10,893 nt of DNA from CADEFF01 sp964569315 (GTDB lineage: Bacteria; Pseudomonadota; Alphaproteobacteria; Dongiales; Dongiaceae), in the NCBI GenBank assembly GCA_964569315.1, contig CAZMUZ010000122.1:1-10893 (forward strand). Reading direction: 5' to 3'. The position numbers were made by a program, and so were the translations under genes. Below the pieces are notes generated by a model. That model made no database searches. It had not been told where the DNA came from and saw only the letters and a list, made by a program, of their open reading frames with translations. Position 1 is the stretch's first letter. Each line of letters begins with the position of its first letter. Positions 1 to 8,256 of this stretch are shown here, one piece after another.

Positions 1-567
1 GGCCAGTATGCGCGCGTGAAGATCCGTTTCGAGCCGGCCGTGGCCGGCTCCGGTTACGAGTTTGAGAACGAGGTCGTCGGCGGCGCGGTGCCGAAGGAAT
101 ATGTGCCGGGCGTGGTCAAGGGCCTGCTCGCGGCCAAGGAATCGGGCGTGCTCGCCGGGTTCCCGATGATCGATTTCAAGGCGAGCCTCATCGACGGCGC
201 CTATCACGACGTGGACTCGAACGTGCTGACCTTCGACATCGCGGCGCGCGCCTGCTTCCGCGAGGCCATCCCGAAAGCGGGGCCGAGGCTGCTCGAGCCG
301 ATCATGCGGGTCGAGGTGGTGACACCGGAAGATTACATGGGCGACGTGATCGGCGACTTGAACAGCCGGCGCGGCCAGGTCTCGGGGATGGACAGCCGCG
401 GCAATGCGCGCGTCATCAACGCGATGGTGCCGCTCGCCAACATGTTCGGCTACGTGAACACGCTGCGTTCGATGAGCCAGGGTCGGGCGCAGTACACGAT
501 GCATTTCGACCATTACGAGCAGGTGCCGCAGGCCGTCGCCGACGAAGTCAAAGCGAAGATGGCCTGA
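1..567 (+). CDS. fusA: Elongation factor G, C-terminal part (5' truncated by window edge)
   Basis: This is the last 188 codons of the translocase GTPase EF-G, which moves tRNAs and mRNA through the ribosome after each peptide bond and helps split ribosomes during recycling. The frame is open from base 1 (GQYARVKIRFEP), so the gene starts upstream; the GTG at 16 is an internal valine codon, not a start. Visible are most of domain IV, including its decoding-centre tip loop YHDVDS (codons near 202-219), and domain V with VEVVTPEDYMGDVIGDLNSR and the closing MFGYVNTLRSMSQGRAQYTM. The G domain lies outside the window. It ends in TGA, 51 bases before tuf, the usual str-operon order. Identification is firm; only the N-terminal two thirds cannot be judged. 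Confidence 0.98.
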   Translation, partial: GQYARVKIRFEPAVAGSGYEFENEVVGGAVPKEYVPGVVKGLLAAKESGVLAGFPMIDFKASLIDGAYHDVDSNVLTFDIAARACFREAIPKAGPRLLEPIMRVEVVTPEDYMGDVIGDLNSRRGQVSGMDSRGNARVINAMVPLANMFGYVNTLRSMSQGRAQYTMHFDHYEQVPQAVADEVKAKMA

Positions 568-618
568 GCGGAACTCGAAGAAACAGAGCGATAACCCGGT
601 AGGGACGGAGTACGGACC

Positions 619-1809
<1,191 letters not shown>

Positions 1810-1837
1810 ACGGCAAGGCGGCAGCAGGAATCGAGAC

Positions 1838-2152
1838 ATGGAAAGCCAGAACATCAGGATCCGCCTCAAGGCGTTCGACCATCGCGTGCTCGATCAGTCG
1901 ACGGGCGAGATCGTCAATACGGCGAAGCGCACCGGCGCTCAGGTGCGCGGTCCCATTCCCCTGCCGACGCGGATCGAGCGGGTGACGGTGCTGCGCTCGC
2001 CGCACGTCGACAAGAAGAGCCGCGAGCAGTTCGAGATCCGCACGCACAAGCGGCTTCTCGACATCGTGGATCCGACGCCGCAGACGGTGGACGCGCTGAT
2101 GAAGCTCGAGCTCGCCGCCGGCGTCGACGTCGAGATCAAGTTGAAGAGTTAG
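1838..2152 (+). CDS. rpsJ: 30S ribosomal protein S10 (NusE)
   Basis: S10 (104 aa, normal size) belongs to the head of the small subunit and, in characterised bacteria, also acts as NusE in transcription antitermination with NusB. The N-terminal IRIRLKAFDHRVLD, the loop GPIPLPTRIERVTVLRSPHV and the C-terminal RTHKRLLDI segment are typical of the family. AGGA at 1826-1829 sits 8 bases before the ATG. Only 28 bases separate it from the tuf stop, which leaves no room for a long regulatory leader such as the one before rpsJ in Escherichia coli. It is the first gene of the S10-type block, and I infer co-transcription with tuf. Confidence 0.98.
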   Translation: MESQNIRIRLKAFDHRVLDQSTGEIVNTAKRTGAQVRGPIPLPTRIERVTVLRSPHVDKKSREQFEIRTHKRLLDIVDPTPQTVDALMKLELAAGVDVEIKLKS

Positions 2153-2176
2153 TTGGATCGAGTTGGGAGTGGAACG

Positions 2177-2881
2177 ATGCGTTCCGGTCTGATCGCGCAG
2201 AAACTGGGCATGACGCGCCTCTTCACCGAAGAGGGCGAGCATGTGCCGGTGACCGTGCTGAGCGTTGCGGGTTGCCAGGTCGTCGGCGTGAAAACCGCCG
2301 AGCGCGACGGCTATACCGCCGTGCAGCTCGGCCTTGGCCAGCCCAAGGTGAAGAACCTGACCAAGGCCGTACGTGGCCATTTCGCCAAGGCGAAGGTCGA
2401 ACCGAAGCGGGAGCTCGCCGAGTTCCGCGTCAGCGCCGACGCACTGCTTGAGGTCGGGGCGGAGCTTTCCGCCGCGCATTTCCTCGCCGGGCAGTTCGTC
2501 GACGTGACCGGGATCACCATCGGCAAGGGCTTCGCCGGCGTCATGAAGCGCTGGAATTTCGGCGGCCTGCGCGCGACGCACGGCGTGTCCGTCTCGCACC
2601 GCAGCCACGGCTCGACCGGCAATCGCCAGGATCCCGGCCGCGTCTTCAAGGGCAAGAAGATGGCAGGCCATCTCGGCCACGAGCGCGTGACCACCCAGAA
2701 CATCAAGGTCGTTTCGGTCGATGCCGAGCGCGGCCTGATCATGGTGAAGGGTGCGGTGCCGGGTGCGGAAGGCTCCTATGTCAGGCTGCGCGATGCCGTG
2801 AAGCGGAAGGCGCCGGAGAAGCTGCCGTTCCCGGCCGGCCTCAAGTCCGCGCCGGCGGCCGCCGCCGAGCAGAAGGAATAG
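2177..2881 (+). CDS. rplC: 50S ribosomal protein L3
   Basis: L3 (234 aa from this start) is an early-assembling large-subunit protein whose central extension reaches toward the peptidyl-transferase centre. The family hallmarks are present: N-terminal GLIAQKLGMTRLF, then GKGFAGVMKRW, then HGSTGNRQDPGRVFKGKKMA. Q151 in the NRQDPG motif aligns with the glutamine that PrmB methylates in E. coli; methylation here is inference. The C-terminus is a short Ala/Glu-rich tail. I chose the ATG at 2177 because GGGAG (2165-2169) lies 7 bases upstream and because translation then begins with the conserved MRSGLIAQK. An in-frame TTG at 2153, directly after the rpsJ stop, would add eight unconserved residues. 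Confidence 0.97.
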   Translation: MRSGLIAQKLGMTRLFTEEGEHVPVTVLSVAGCQVVGVKTAERDGYTAVQLGLGQPKVKNLTKAVRGHFAKAKVEPKRELAEFRVSADALLEVGAELSAAHFLAGQFVDVTGITIGKGFAGVMKRWNFGGLRATHGVSVSHRSHGSTGNRQDPGRVFKGKKMAGHLGHERVTTQNIKVVSVDAERGLIMVKGAVPGAEGSYVRLRDAVKRKAPEKLPFPAGLKSAPAAAAEQKE

Positions 2882-2885
2882 TGCG

Positions 2886-3506
2886 ATGAAGCTCGCGATC
2901 ACCGATCTCGAGAACAAGAAGACCGGCGAGATCGAGCTCGCCGAGGCGGTGTTCGGCCTGCCGGTTCGTCGCGACCTTCTCGCGCGCGCGGTCAACTGGC
3001 AGCTCGCGAAGCGCCGCCAGGGCACGCACAAGACGAAGGGTATCAGCGAAATCAGCGGCACGACCAAGAAGCCCTACAAGCAGAAGGGCACGGGTCACGC
3101 CCGCCAGGGCTCGCTGCGCTCGCCGCAGTTCCGCGGCGGCGCCACGATCTTCGGTCCGGTCGTGCGCAGCCACGAGCACGGCCTGCCGAAGAAGGTGCGC
3201 AAGCTCGCGCTCAAGACGGCGCTTTCCTCGAAGCAGGCGGAAGGCAAGCTGCTGGTGGTCGACTCCTTCTCGGCCAAAGCCGCGAAGACCAAGGAGCTCG
3301 CCGGCAAGCTCGGCAAGCTCGGCTGGACCTCGGCCCTGCTGATCGACGGGCCCGCGGTCGACGAGAACTTCCGGCGCGCCGCCGCCAACATCAAGGGCGT
3401 GGATCTGCTGCCGCAGCAGGGCGCCAACGTGTACGACATCCTCCGCCGCGATCTCCTGGTCCTGACCAAGGCCGCGGTCGAGCATCTGGAGGCCCGCCTG
3501 AAATGA
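2886..3506 (+). CDS. rplD: 50S ribosomal protein L4
   Basis: L4 (206 aa) binds 23S rRNA domain I and sends a basic loop into the polypeptide exit tunnel opposite L22. That loop is clear at about residues 42-92, with the PYKQKGTGHARQGS motif (residues 63-76) and FRGGATIFGP. The globular C-terminal part (LLVVDSF..., LLIDGP) is typical. AAGGA (2873-2877) at the end of rplC gives an 8-base spacer. The TGA stop overlaps the rplW ATG in ATGA, which suggests translational coupling. In E. coli L4 represses the S10 operon by acting on the rpsJ leader; no such leader is visible here, so autoregulation of that kind is doubtful. Confidence 0.98.
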   Translation: MKLAITDLENKKTGEIELAEAVFGLPVRRDLLARAVNWQLAKRRQGTHKTKGISEISGTTKKPYKQKGTGHARQGSLRSPQFRGGATIFGPVVRSHEHGLPKKVRKLALKTALSSKQAEGKLLVVDSFSAKAAKTKELAGKLGKLGWTSALLIDGPAVDENFRRAAANIKGVDLLPQQGANVYDILRRDLLVLTKAAVEHLEARLK

Positions 3507-3835
3507 GCAGAGCGCGTCCGATCAAGCGGGTCGAAACCAAGATTTCGGCCCAACGCATGTACGAGCTGGTCCGCGCCCCGGTGGTGACCGAGAAGGCGAC
3601 GCTCGGCTCGAATTCGAACCAGGTCACCTTTCGCGTACCGCTCGACGCCACCAAGCGCGAGATCAAGGCCGCGATCGAGGGGATCTTCAAGGTCAAGGTC
3701 GTGTCGGTGAATACGCTGCGCCAGATCGGCAAGGCCAAGCGCTTCCGCGGTCGGCTCGGTTTCCGCTCCGACTACAAGAAAGCGATGGTCCGGCTCGCCG
3801 AGGGCAACACCATCGACGTGACGACGGGAGTCTAA
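3503..3835 (+). CDS. rplW: 50S ribosomal protein L23
   Basis: L23 (110 aa) sits at the tunnel exit and, in characterised bacteria, is the docking site for trigger factor and SRP. The core starts at YELVRAPVVTEKAT and includes the β-strand FRVPLDATKREIKAAIE and VVSVNTLRQIGK, all typical. It overlaps the rplD stop by four bases (ATGA), so translation is probably coupled. This start gives about 18 residues of basic N-terminal extension before Met19 (ATG at 3557). Such extensions are common in alphaproteobacterial L23, and the overlap favours the upstream start, but Met19 is a possible alternative. Confidence 0.96.
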   Translation: MSRARPIKRVETKISAQRMYELVRAPVVTEKATLGSNSNQVTFRVPLDATKREIKAAIEGIFKVKVVSVNTLRQIGKAKRFRGRLGFRSDYKKAMVRLAEGNTIDVTTGV

Positions 3836-3838
3836 GCG

Positions 3839-4672
3839 ATGGCGCTCAAATCCTATAAGCCCACCACCCCCGGTCAGCGCCAGCTCGTGCTCGTCGATCG
3901 CAGCGAGCTGCACAAGGGCAAGCCGGTAAAGGCGCTGACCGAAGGTCTGCGCAAGAGCGGCGGGCGCAACAATCATGGCCGGATCACGGCCTTCCAGCGC
4001 GGCGGCGGCCACAAGCGGCGCTATCGCACGATCGATTTCAAGCGCCGGAAGTTCGACGTCGAGGCGACGGTGGAGCGGCTCGAGTACGATCCGAACCGCA
4101 CCGCCTTCATTGCGCTGGTACGCTACGAGGACGGCGAGCAGGCCTATATCTTGGCGCCGCAGCGCCTCAAGGCCGGCGACAAGGTCGTCTCGGGCGAGCG
4201 CGCCGACATCAAGGTCGGCAACGCCATGCCGCTGAAGAGCGTGCCGGTCGGCACGATCGTGCATAACGTCGAGCTGAAGCCGGGCCGCGGCGGTCAGATG
4301 GCGCGGTCCGCCGGCACCTTCGTCCAGCTCGTCGGGCGCGATGCGGGCAATGCGCTGCTGCGCCTCAGCTCGGGCGAAGTGCGCATGGTGCGGAGCGAGT
4401 GCATGGCGACGATCGGCGCGGTATCGAACCCGGACCAGCAGAACGTCAGCATCGGCAAGGCCGGGCGCAACCGCTGGAAGGGTCGCCGTCCGACCGTGCG
4501 CGGCGTCGCGATGAATCCGATCGACCATCCGCATGGCGGCGGCGAAGGCCGCACCTCGGGCGGCCGTCATCCGGTCACCCCATGGGGCAAGTCGACCAAG
4601 GGCAAGAAGACGCGCAGCAACAAGAAGACCGACGGCATGATTCTGCGCCGCCGGCACGCTACGCGACCGTAG
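3839..4672 (+). CDS. rplB: 50S ribosomal protein L2
   Basis: L2 (277 aa, normal length) is among the most conserved ribosomal proteins; it is needed for subunit association and for a functional peptidyl-transferase centre. Order of parts: N-terminal KSYKPTTPGQRQ, an OB-fold around residues 60-125 (RRYRTIDFKR, VERLEYDPNRTAFIALV), an SH3-like domain, and the C-terminal NPIDHPHGGGEGR (residues 226-238) with the conserved histidine region implicated in function. The basic tail KGKKTRSNKKTD is typical. GGGAG (3826-3830) lies 8 bases before the ATG, inside the end of rplW; the gap to rplW is 3 bases. Confidence 0.99.
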   Translation: MALKSYKPTTPGQRQLVLVDRSELHKGKPVKALTEGLRKSGGRNNHGRITAFQRGGGHKRRYRTIDFKRRKFDVEATVERLEYDPNRTAFIALVRYEDGEQAYILAPQRLKAGDKVVSGERADIKVGNAMPLKSVPVGTIVHNVELKPGRGGQMARSAGTFVQLVGRDAGNALLRLSSGEVRMVRSECMATIGAVSNPDQQNVSIGKAGRNRWKGRRPTVRGVAMNPIDHPHGGGEGRTSGGRHPVTPWGKSTKGKKTRSNKKTDGMILRRRHATRP

Positions 4673-4694
4673 TTAGGAAGAGGAGAGCCGCCGC

Positions 4695-4979
4695 ATGGCG
4701 CGTTCCGTTTGGAAGGGCCCGTTCGTCGACGGGTATCTGCTGAAGAAGGCCGAAGCCTCGCGCGCTTCGGGTCGCAACGAGGTGATCAAGACCTGGTCGC
4801 GCCGTTCGACGATTCTTCCGCAGTTCGTCGGCCTCACTTTCGGGGTCTACAACGGTCACAAGTTCCTGCCGGTGCTCGTCACCGAGAACATGATCGGTCA
4901 CAAATTCGGCGAGTTCTCGCCGACCCGGTTCTTCCACGGCCATACCGCGGCCGACAAGAAGGCCGTGCGAAAGGATTAG
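4695..4979 (+). CDS. rpsS: 30S ribosomal protein S19
   Basis: S19 (94 aa, about the family's usual 92) lies in the 30S head, pairs with S13 and contacts the A-site finger of the 50S. It has the characteristic start MARSVWKGPFVDGYLLKKAE, the TWSRRSTILPQFVG segment, VYNGHKFLPVLVTENMIGHK and the closing GEFSPTRFF. The C-terminal HGHTAADKKA is a small variant of the alphaproteobacterial GHAADKKA-type tail. A purine-rich SD (AGGAG at 4681-4685) lies 9 bases before the ATG. It is 22 bases downstream of rplB and 4 bases before the rplV start. Confidence 0.98.
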   Translation: MARSVWKGPFVDGYLLKKAEASRASGRNEVIKTWSRRSTILPQFVGLTFGVYNGHKFLPVLVTENMIGHKFGEFSPTRFFHGHTAADKKAVRKD

Positions 4980-4983
4980 AGTG

Positions 4984-5364
4984 ATGAGCAAGAAGTCGCG
5001 ACCCCGGCGGTTGGCAGAGACCGAGGCAAGGGCAGTGGCCCGGCTGGTGCGGACGAGTCCGCGCAAGCTGAATCTCGTCTGTGGCCTGATCCGCGGCAAG
5101 AGTGCGCAGGCCGCGCTCGCCGAGCTCAGCTTCTCGAAGCGCCGCATCGCGCGCGAGACGAAGAAGGTACTGCAGGCGGCGATCGCCAATGCCGAGAACA
5201 ACCATCAGCTCGACGTCGATCGTCTGGTGGTGAGCGAGGCCAGCGTCGGCCGCGCCTTCGTGCTGGGGCGCTTCCACGCCCGGGCCCGCGGCCGCGCCGC
5301 CTCGGTCGAGAAATGGTTCAGCAACGTCACCATCGTGGTGCGCGAGCGCGAGGAGACCGCTTAA
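4984..5364 (+). CDS. rplV: 50S ribosomal protein L22
   Basis: L22 (126 aa) binds 23S rRNA and extends a β-hairpin into the exit tunnel near the macrolide site. Visible motifs are VRTSPRKLNLVCGLIRGK, the ANAENNHQLDVD segment and the tunnel-hairpin region GRFHARARGRA, followed by FSNVTIVV. I prefer the ATG at 4984 to the in-frame GTG at 4981: AAGGA (4971-4975) gives an 8-base spacer to the ATG but only 5 to the GTG, and MSKKS is the usual alphaproteobacterial start. Using the GTG would add one methionine. The SD lies inside the end of rpsS. Confidence 0.96.
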   Translation: MSKKSRPRRLAETEARAVARLVRTSPRKLNLVCGLIRGKSAQAALAELSFSKRRIARETKKVLQAAIANAENNHQLDVDRLVVSEASVGRAFVLGRFHARARGRAASVEKWFSNVTIVVREREETA

Positions 5365-5366
5365 TT

Positions 5367-6044
5367 ATGGGTCAGAAGGTCAATCCGATCGGGCTGCGCG
5401 TCGGGATCAACCGTACCTGGGATTCCCGCTGGTACGCCGACGACGGCTATGCCGACATGCTGCACGAGGACCTGAAGCTGAAGCGCTATCTGCATGAGCG
5501 CCTCGCCCAGGCCGGTGTCAGCCGCGTCGTGATCGAGCGTCCGACGAAGCGCGCGCGGATCACCATCCACACCGCTCGGCCCGGCGTCGTCATCGGCAAG
5601 AAGGGTGCGGACGTCGAGAAGCTGCGCACCGACCTCGCCAAGATGACCGGCAGCGAGGTGAGCCTGAACATCGTCGAGATCCGCAAGCCGGAGATCGAGG
5701 CGCGGCTCGTCGCCGAGAACATCGCGCAGCAGCTCGAGCGGCGGGTCGCCTTCCGCCGCGCGATGAAGCGCGCGGTGCAGTCGGCGATGCGCCTCGGGGC
5801 GCTCGGCATTCGCATCACCTGCGCCGGCCGTCTCGGCGGCGCCGAGATCGCGCGGACGGAGTGGTATCGCGAAGGCCGCGTGCCGCTGCACACGCTCCGC
5901 GCCGACATCGATTTCGGCGAGGCGACGGCGAAGACGACCTACGGCACCTGCGGCGTGAAAGTCTGGGTGTTCAAAGGCGAGATCATGGCGCACGACCCCC
6001 TCGCGCAGGACAAGCGCGCCCAGGAGCAGCAGGTCGCCCGCTAA
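5367..6044 (+). CDS. rpsC: 30S ribosomal protein S3
   Basis: S3 (225 aa) forms part of the mRNA entry channel and has helicase-related function together with S4 and S5. The N-terminus MGQKVNPIGLRVGI is diagnostic. A type-II KH RNA-binding domain carries the GKKG loop at residues 77-80, and the C-terminal domain has GRLGGAEIARTEWYREG and the TYGTCGVKVWVFKGE strand. The ATG at 5367 follows the rplV stop by two bases; AGGAG (5351-5355) is 11 bases upstream, a long but workable spacer. The reading frame stays open upstream to an ATG at 5313, but the 18 extra residues would overlap rplV and are not part of the family. Confidence 0.98.
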   Translation: MGQKVNPIGLRVGINRTWDSRWYADDGYADMLHEDLKLKRYLHERLAQAGVSRVVIERPTKRARITIHTARPGVVIGKKGADVEKLRTDLAKMTGSEVSLNIVEIRKPEIEARLVAENIAQQLERRVAFRRAMKRAVQSAMRLGALGIRITCAGRLGGAEIARTEWYREGRVPLHTLRADIDFGEATAKTTYGTCGVKVWVFKGEIMAHDPLAQDKRAQEQQVAR

Positions 6045-6077
6045 GCGGCGCCCCCGAGGACGACCAGGAACGAGATC

Positions 6078-6497
6078 ATGCTTCAGCCAAAGCGAACCAA
6101 ATACCGCAAGGCGCACAAGGGCCGCATCCACGGCACTGCGAAGGGCGGCACCCAGCTTGCCTTCGGCCAGTACGGCCTCAAGGCGGTCGAGCCGGGGCGC
6201 GTCACCGCGCGCCAGCTCGAGGCCGCGCGCCGCGCCGTGACCCGTCACATGAAGCGCCTCGGCCGCATCTGGATCCGGGTCTTCCCGGACGTTCCGGTGT
6301 CGCGCAAGCCGGCCGAAGTCCGCATGGGCAGCGGCAAGGGCACGCCTGAATTCTGGGTGGTGCGCGTGCATCCGGGCCGCATCATGTTCGAGATCGACGG
6401 CGTGCCGAAGGACCTGGCGATCCGCGGCTTCGAGCTCGCGGCCGCCAAGCTGCCGATCAAGACGCGCTTCGTGGCGCGGCTCGGCGAGGAGATCTGA
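6078..6497 (+). CDS. rplP: 50S ribosomal protein L16
   Basis: L16 (139 aa) is a late-assembling large-subunit protein next to the A-site tRNA elbow. It has the typical start MLQPKRTKYRKAHKGR, the FGQYGLKAVEPGR segment, the helix ARQLEAARRAVTRHMKR and IWIRVFPDVPVSRKP. R82 in VRMGSGKG aligns with E. coli R81, which is hydroxylated by the oxygenase YcfD/RoxA; modification here is not known. AGGA at 6066-6069 lies 8 bases before the ATG. The 33-base gap after rpsC shows no hairpin I would call. The end of the gene holds the SD for rpmC. Confidence 0.98.
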   Translation: MLQPKRTKYRKAHKGRIHGTAKGGTQLAFGQYGLKAVEPGRVTARQLEAARRAVTRHMKRLGRIWIRVFPDVPVSRKPAEVRMGSGKGTPEFWVVRVHPGRIMFEIDGVPKDLAIRGFELAAAKLPIKTRFVARLGEEI

Positions 6498-6498
6498 G

Positions 6499-6696
6499 AT
6501 GAAGGCCGAAGACTTGCGGGCGCAGACCCCGGACCAGCTCAAGACGCAGCTCGTGGAGCTGCGGAAGGAAGCGTTCAATCTGCGTTTCCGCCGGGCGAGC
6601 GGGCAGCTCGAGAACACCGCCCGCGTCCGCCAGGTGCGCCGCGACATCGCGCGCATCCAGACCGTGCTGACGCAGAAGCACGCGACGAAGGCTTAG
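6499..6696 (+). CDS. rpmC: 50S ribosomal protein L29
   Basis: L29 (65 aa, usual length) is a small helical protein beside L23 at the tunnel exit. It shows the family pattern: a first helix MKAEDLRAQTPDQLKTQLVE, the loop with FNLRFRRASGQLENTARV, and a second helix VRRDIARIQTVLTQK. Only one base separates it from the rplP stop. Its SD, GAGGAG at 6486-6491, lies within the last codons of rplP with a 7-base spacer, so coupling with rplP is likely. Confidence 0.97.
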   Translation: MKAEDLRAQTPDQLKTQLVELRKEAFNLRFRRASGQLENTARVRQVRRDIARIQTVLTQKHATKA

Positions 6697-6705
6697 GAGT
6701 TCAAT

Positions 6706-6972
6706 ATGCCGAGGCGAGTGCTTCAGGGTGTCGTGGTAAGCGACAAGGGCAACAAGACGGTCATCGTCAGCGTCGAACGACGCGTGATGCATCCCGTCTA
6801 CAAGAAGATCATCCGGCGCACCAAGCGGTACGCCGCGCATGACGAGGCGAACGCGCACAAGATCGGCGACGCGGTGTGGATCCGCGAATGCCGTCCGATC
6901 TCGAAGACCAAGCGGTGGGAAGTCGTGATTTCCGCCGATGCGCCGCTGGAATCGCGAGGGCACGCGTCATGA
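6706..6972 (+). CDS. rpsQ: 30S ribosomal protein S17
   Basis: S17 (88 aa) is a primary 16S rRNA-binding protein with an OB fold. Diagnostic segments are LQGVVVSDKGNKTVIVSVER, HPVYKKIIRRTKRYAAHD, and IGDAVWIRECRPISKTKRW. AGGAG (6695-6699) overlaps the rpmC stop codon and sits 6 bases before the ATG. The TGA stop overlaps the rplN start in ATGA. This overlap joins the S10-type and spc-type blocks without a gap, leaving no space for a separate spc promoter between them; one could lie only inside rpsQ or further upstream. Confidence 0.98.
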   Translation: MPRRVLQGVVVSDKGNKTVIVSVERRVMHPVYKKIIRRTKRYAAHDEANAHKIGDAVWIRECRPISKTKRWEVVISADAPLESRGHAS

Positions 6973-7337
6973 TCCAGATGCAGACGAATCTGGAGGTCGC
7001 CGACAATTCCGGCGCCCGCCGGGTGCAGTGCATCAAGGTGCTGGGCGGATCGAAGCGCAAATACGCCTCGGTCGGCGATGTGATCGTGGTGTCGGTGAAG
7101 GACGCGATCCCGCGCGGCCGCGTGAAGAAGGGCGACGTGCACCAGGCTGTGATCGTGCGCACCTCGCGCGAGATCCGGCGTTCCGACGGCAGCTCGATCC
7201 GCTTCGACCGTAACGCGGCGGTGCTGATCAGCAAGCAGGGCGAGCCGATCGGAACCCGCATCTTCGGTCCCGTGACGCGCGAGCTCCGGGCCAAGAAGTT
7301 TATGAAGATCATCTCGCTCGCTCCGGAAGTGCTCTGA
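6969..7337 (+). CDS. rplN: 50S ribosomal protein L14
   Basis: L14 (122 aa, exactly the usual length) forms an intersubunit bridge with 16S rRNA and is the target of the silencing factor RsfS where studied. The sequence begins MIQMQTNLEVADNSGARRVQ and includes the conserved IKVLGGSKRKYASVGD and RFDRNAAVLISKQGEPIGTR segments, ending FMKIISLAPEVL. The ATG at 6969 overlaps the rpsQ stop (ATGA). In-frame upstream start codons, such as the one at 6876, would place 31 unconserved residues over rpsQ and are rejected. This is the first gene of the spc-type block. Confidence 0.98.
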   Translation: MIQMQTNLEVADNSGARRVQCIKVLGGSKRKYASVGDVIVVSVKDAIPRGRVKKGDVHQAVIVRTSREIRRSDGSSIRFDRNAAVLISKQGEPIGTRIFGPVTRELRAKKFMKIISLAPEVL

Positions 7338-7364
7338 GGCGAACGACAGTCAGGATGCGTTGAT

Positions 7365-7688
7365 ATGGCGACGAAGCTGAAGATCAGGAAGGGCGACCGG
7401 GTGGTCGTCCTCACCGGGCGCGACAGGGGCAAGACGGGCGAAGTGGTCCGCGTCTTCCCGACCGAGATGCGCGCGTTGGTGCAGGGCGTCAACATGGTGA
7501 AGCGGCATTCCCGCCAGAGCGCCCGCGATCCGGGCGGCATCGTGGACAAGGAAGCCCCGATCCACCTGTCCAACCTTGCCCATATCGACCCCAAGACCGA
7601 CAAGCCGACCCGCGTCGGCTACAAGACCCTGGATGACGGCCGCAAGATTCGCGTAGCGCGCCGCTCCGGCGAACCGATCGACCGATAG
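7365..7688 (+). CDS. rplX: 50S ribosomal protein L24
   Basis: L24 (107 aa, near the usual ~104) is one of the two assembly initiators of the 50S subunit and binds the 5' end of 23S rRNA near the tunnel exit. A KOW motif covers about residues 6-32 (IRKGDRVVVLTGRDRGKTGE), followed by QGVNMVKRHSR, the GGIVDKEAPIHLSNL strand pair and KPTRVGYK. AGGA (7352-7355) lies 9 bases before the ATG. The 27-base gap after rplN is AT-poor and featureless. Confidence 0.97.
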   Translation: MATKLKIRKGDRVVVLTGRDRGKTGEVVRVFPTEMRALVQGVNMVKRHSRQSARDPGGIVDKEAPIHLSNLAHIDPKTDKPTRVGYKTLDDGRKIRVARRSGEPIDR

Positions 7689-7696
7689 GCGACGCC

Positions 7697-8236
7697 ATGA
7701 CCCGTTTGCAGGAACGCTACAACACCACGCTCCGACCGGCCCTGATGAAGGAGTTCGGCTACCCCAGCGTCATGGCGGTGCCGCGGCTCGACAAGATCGT
7801 CATCAATATGGGCGTCGGCGAGGCGGTCAACGACAGCAAGAAGGTGGCGCAGGCCGCGGACGAGCTCGCGCGGATCGCCGGCCAGCGGCCGATCTTCACC
7901 CGCGCGCGCAAGTCGATCGCGACCTTCAAGCTGCGCGAGAACATGAACATCGGCTGCAAGGTCACGCTGCGCCGCGAGCGGATGTACGAGTTCCTCGACC
8001 GGCTGGTGAACATTGCGCTCCCGCGCGTCCGCGACTTCCGCGGCGTGTCGCCCAAGAGCTTCGACGGTCGCGGCAACTACGCGCTCGGGCTCAAGGAGCA
8101 GATCGTGTTCCCCGAGATCGACTACGACCAGATTCAGGAAATCCGTGGCCTCGACATCGTGATCTGCACCACGGCCAAGAGCGACGCCGAAGCCAGAGCC
8201 CTGCTGAAGGGCTTCGACATGCCGTTCGTCAACTGA
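7697..8236 (+). CDS. rplE: 50S ribosomal protein L5
   Basis: L5 (179 aa, normal) binds 5S rRNA with L18 and contacts P-site tRNA and S13 in the intersubunit bridge. It has the typical MKEFGYPSVMAVPRLDKIVI segment, NMGVGEAV, the GQRPIFTRARKSIATFKLRE strand, GCKVTLRRERMYEFLDRL, and the closing EIRGLDIVICTTA. The gap to rplX is only 8 bases, and the upstream sequence offers no good SD (only TAGG across the rplX stop, 7 bases from the ATG), so initiation probably depends on ribosomes arriving from rplX. In E. coli, S8 represses the spc operon at the start of this gene; I could not establish an S8-binding fold here. Confidence 0.98.
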   Translation: MTRLQERYNTTLRPALMKEFGYPSVMAVPRLDKIVINMGVGEAVNDSKKVAQAADELARIAGQRPIFTRARKSIATFKLRENMNIGCKVTLRRERMYEFLDRLVNIALPRVRDFRGVSPKSFDGRGNYALGLKEQIVFPEIDYDQIQEIRGLDIVICTTAKSDAEARALLKGFDMPFVN

Positions 8237-8256
8237 CGGGGCGCTGGAGGAAAGAG

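Noticed and set aside
568..618. fusA-tuf gap as a place for a promoter, tRNA or terminator
   Set aside because: The 51 bases show only the tuf SD; no inverted repeat with T-run, no tRNA-like fold and no convincing -35/-10 pair.
2153..2176. In-frame TTG start for rplC directly after the rpsJ stop
   Set aside because: It adds eight unconserved residues and lacks a suitable SD; the ATG at 2177 has GGGAG at 7 bases and the family N-terminus.
3095..4657. Very long open frame on the minus strand opposite rplD, rplW and rplB (520 codons)
   Set aside because: It runs opposite three firmly identified ribosomal protein genes. Its translation is a low-complexity Arg/Ala/Leu/His-rich sequence of the kind GC-rich codon bias produces on the antisense strand, and it resembles no family.
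6876..6968. Upstream start extending rplN into rpsQ
   Set aside because: L14 is 122 aa in the family and begins MIQMQT at 6969; the extension is rpsQ sequence read in another frame.
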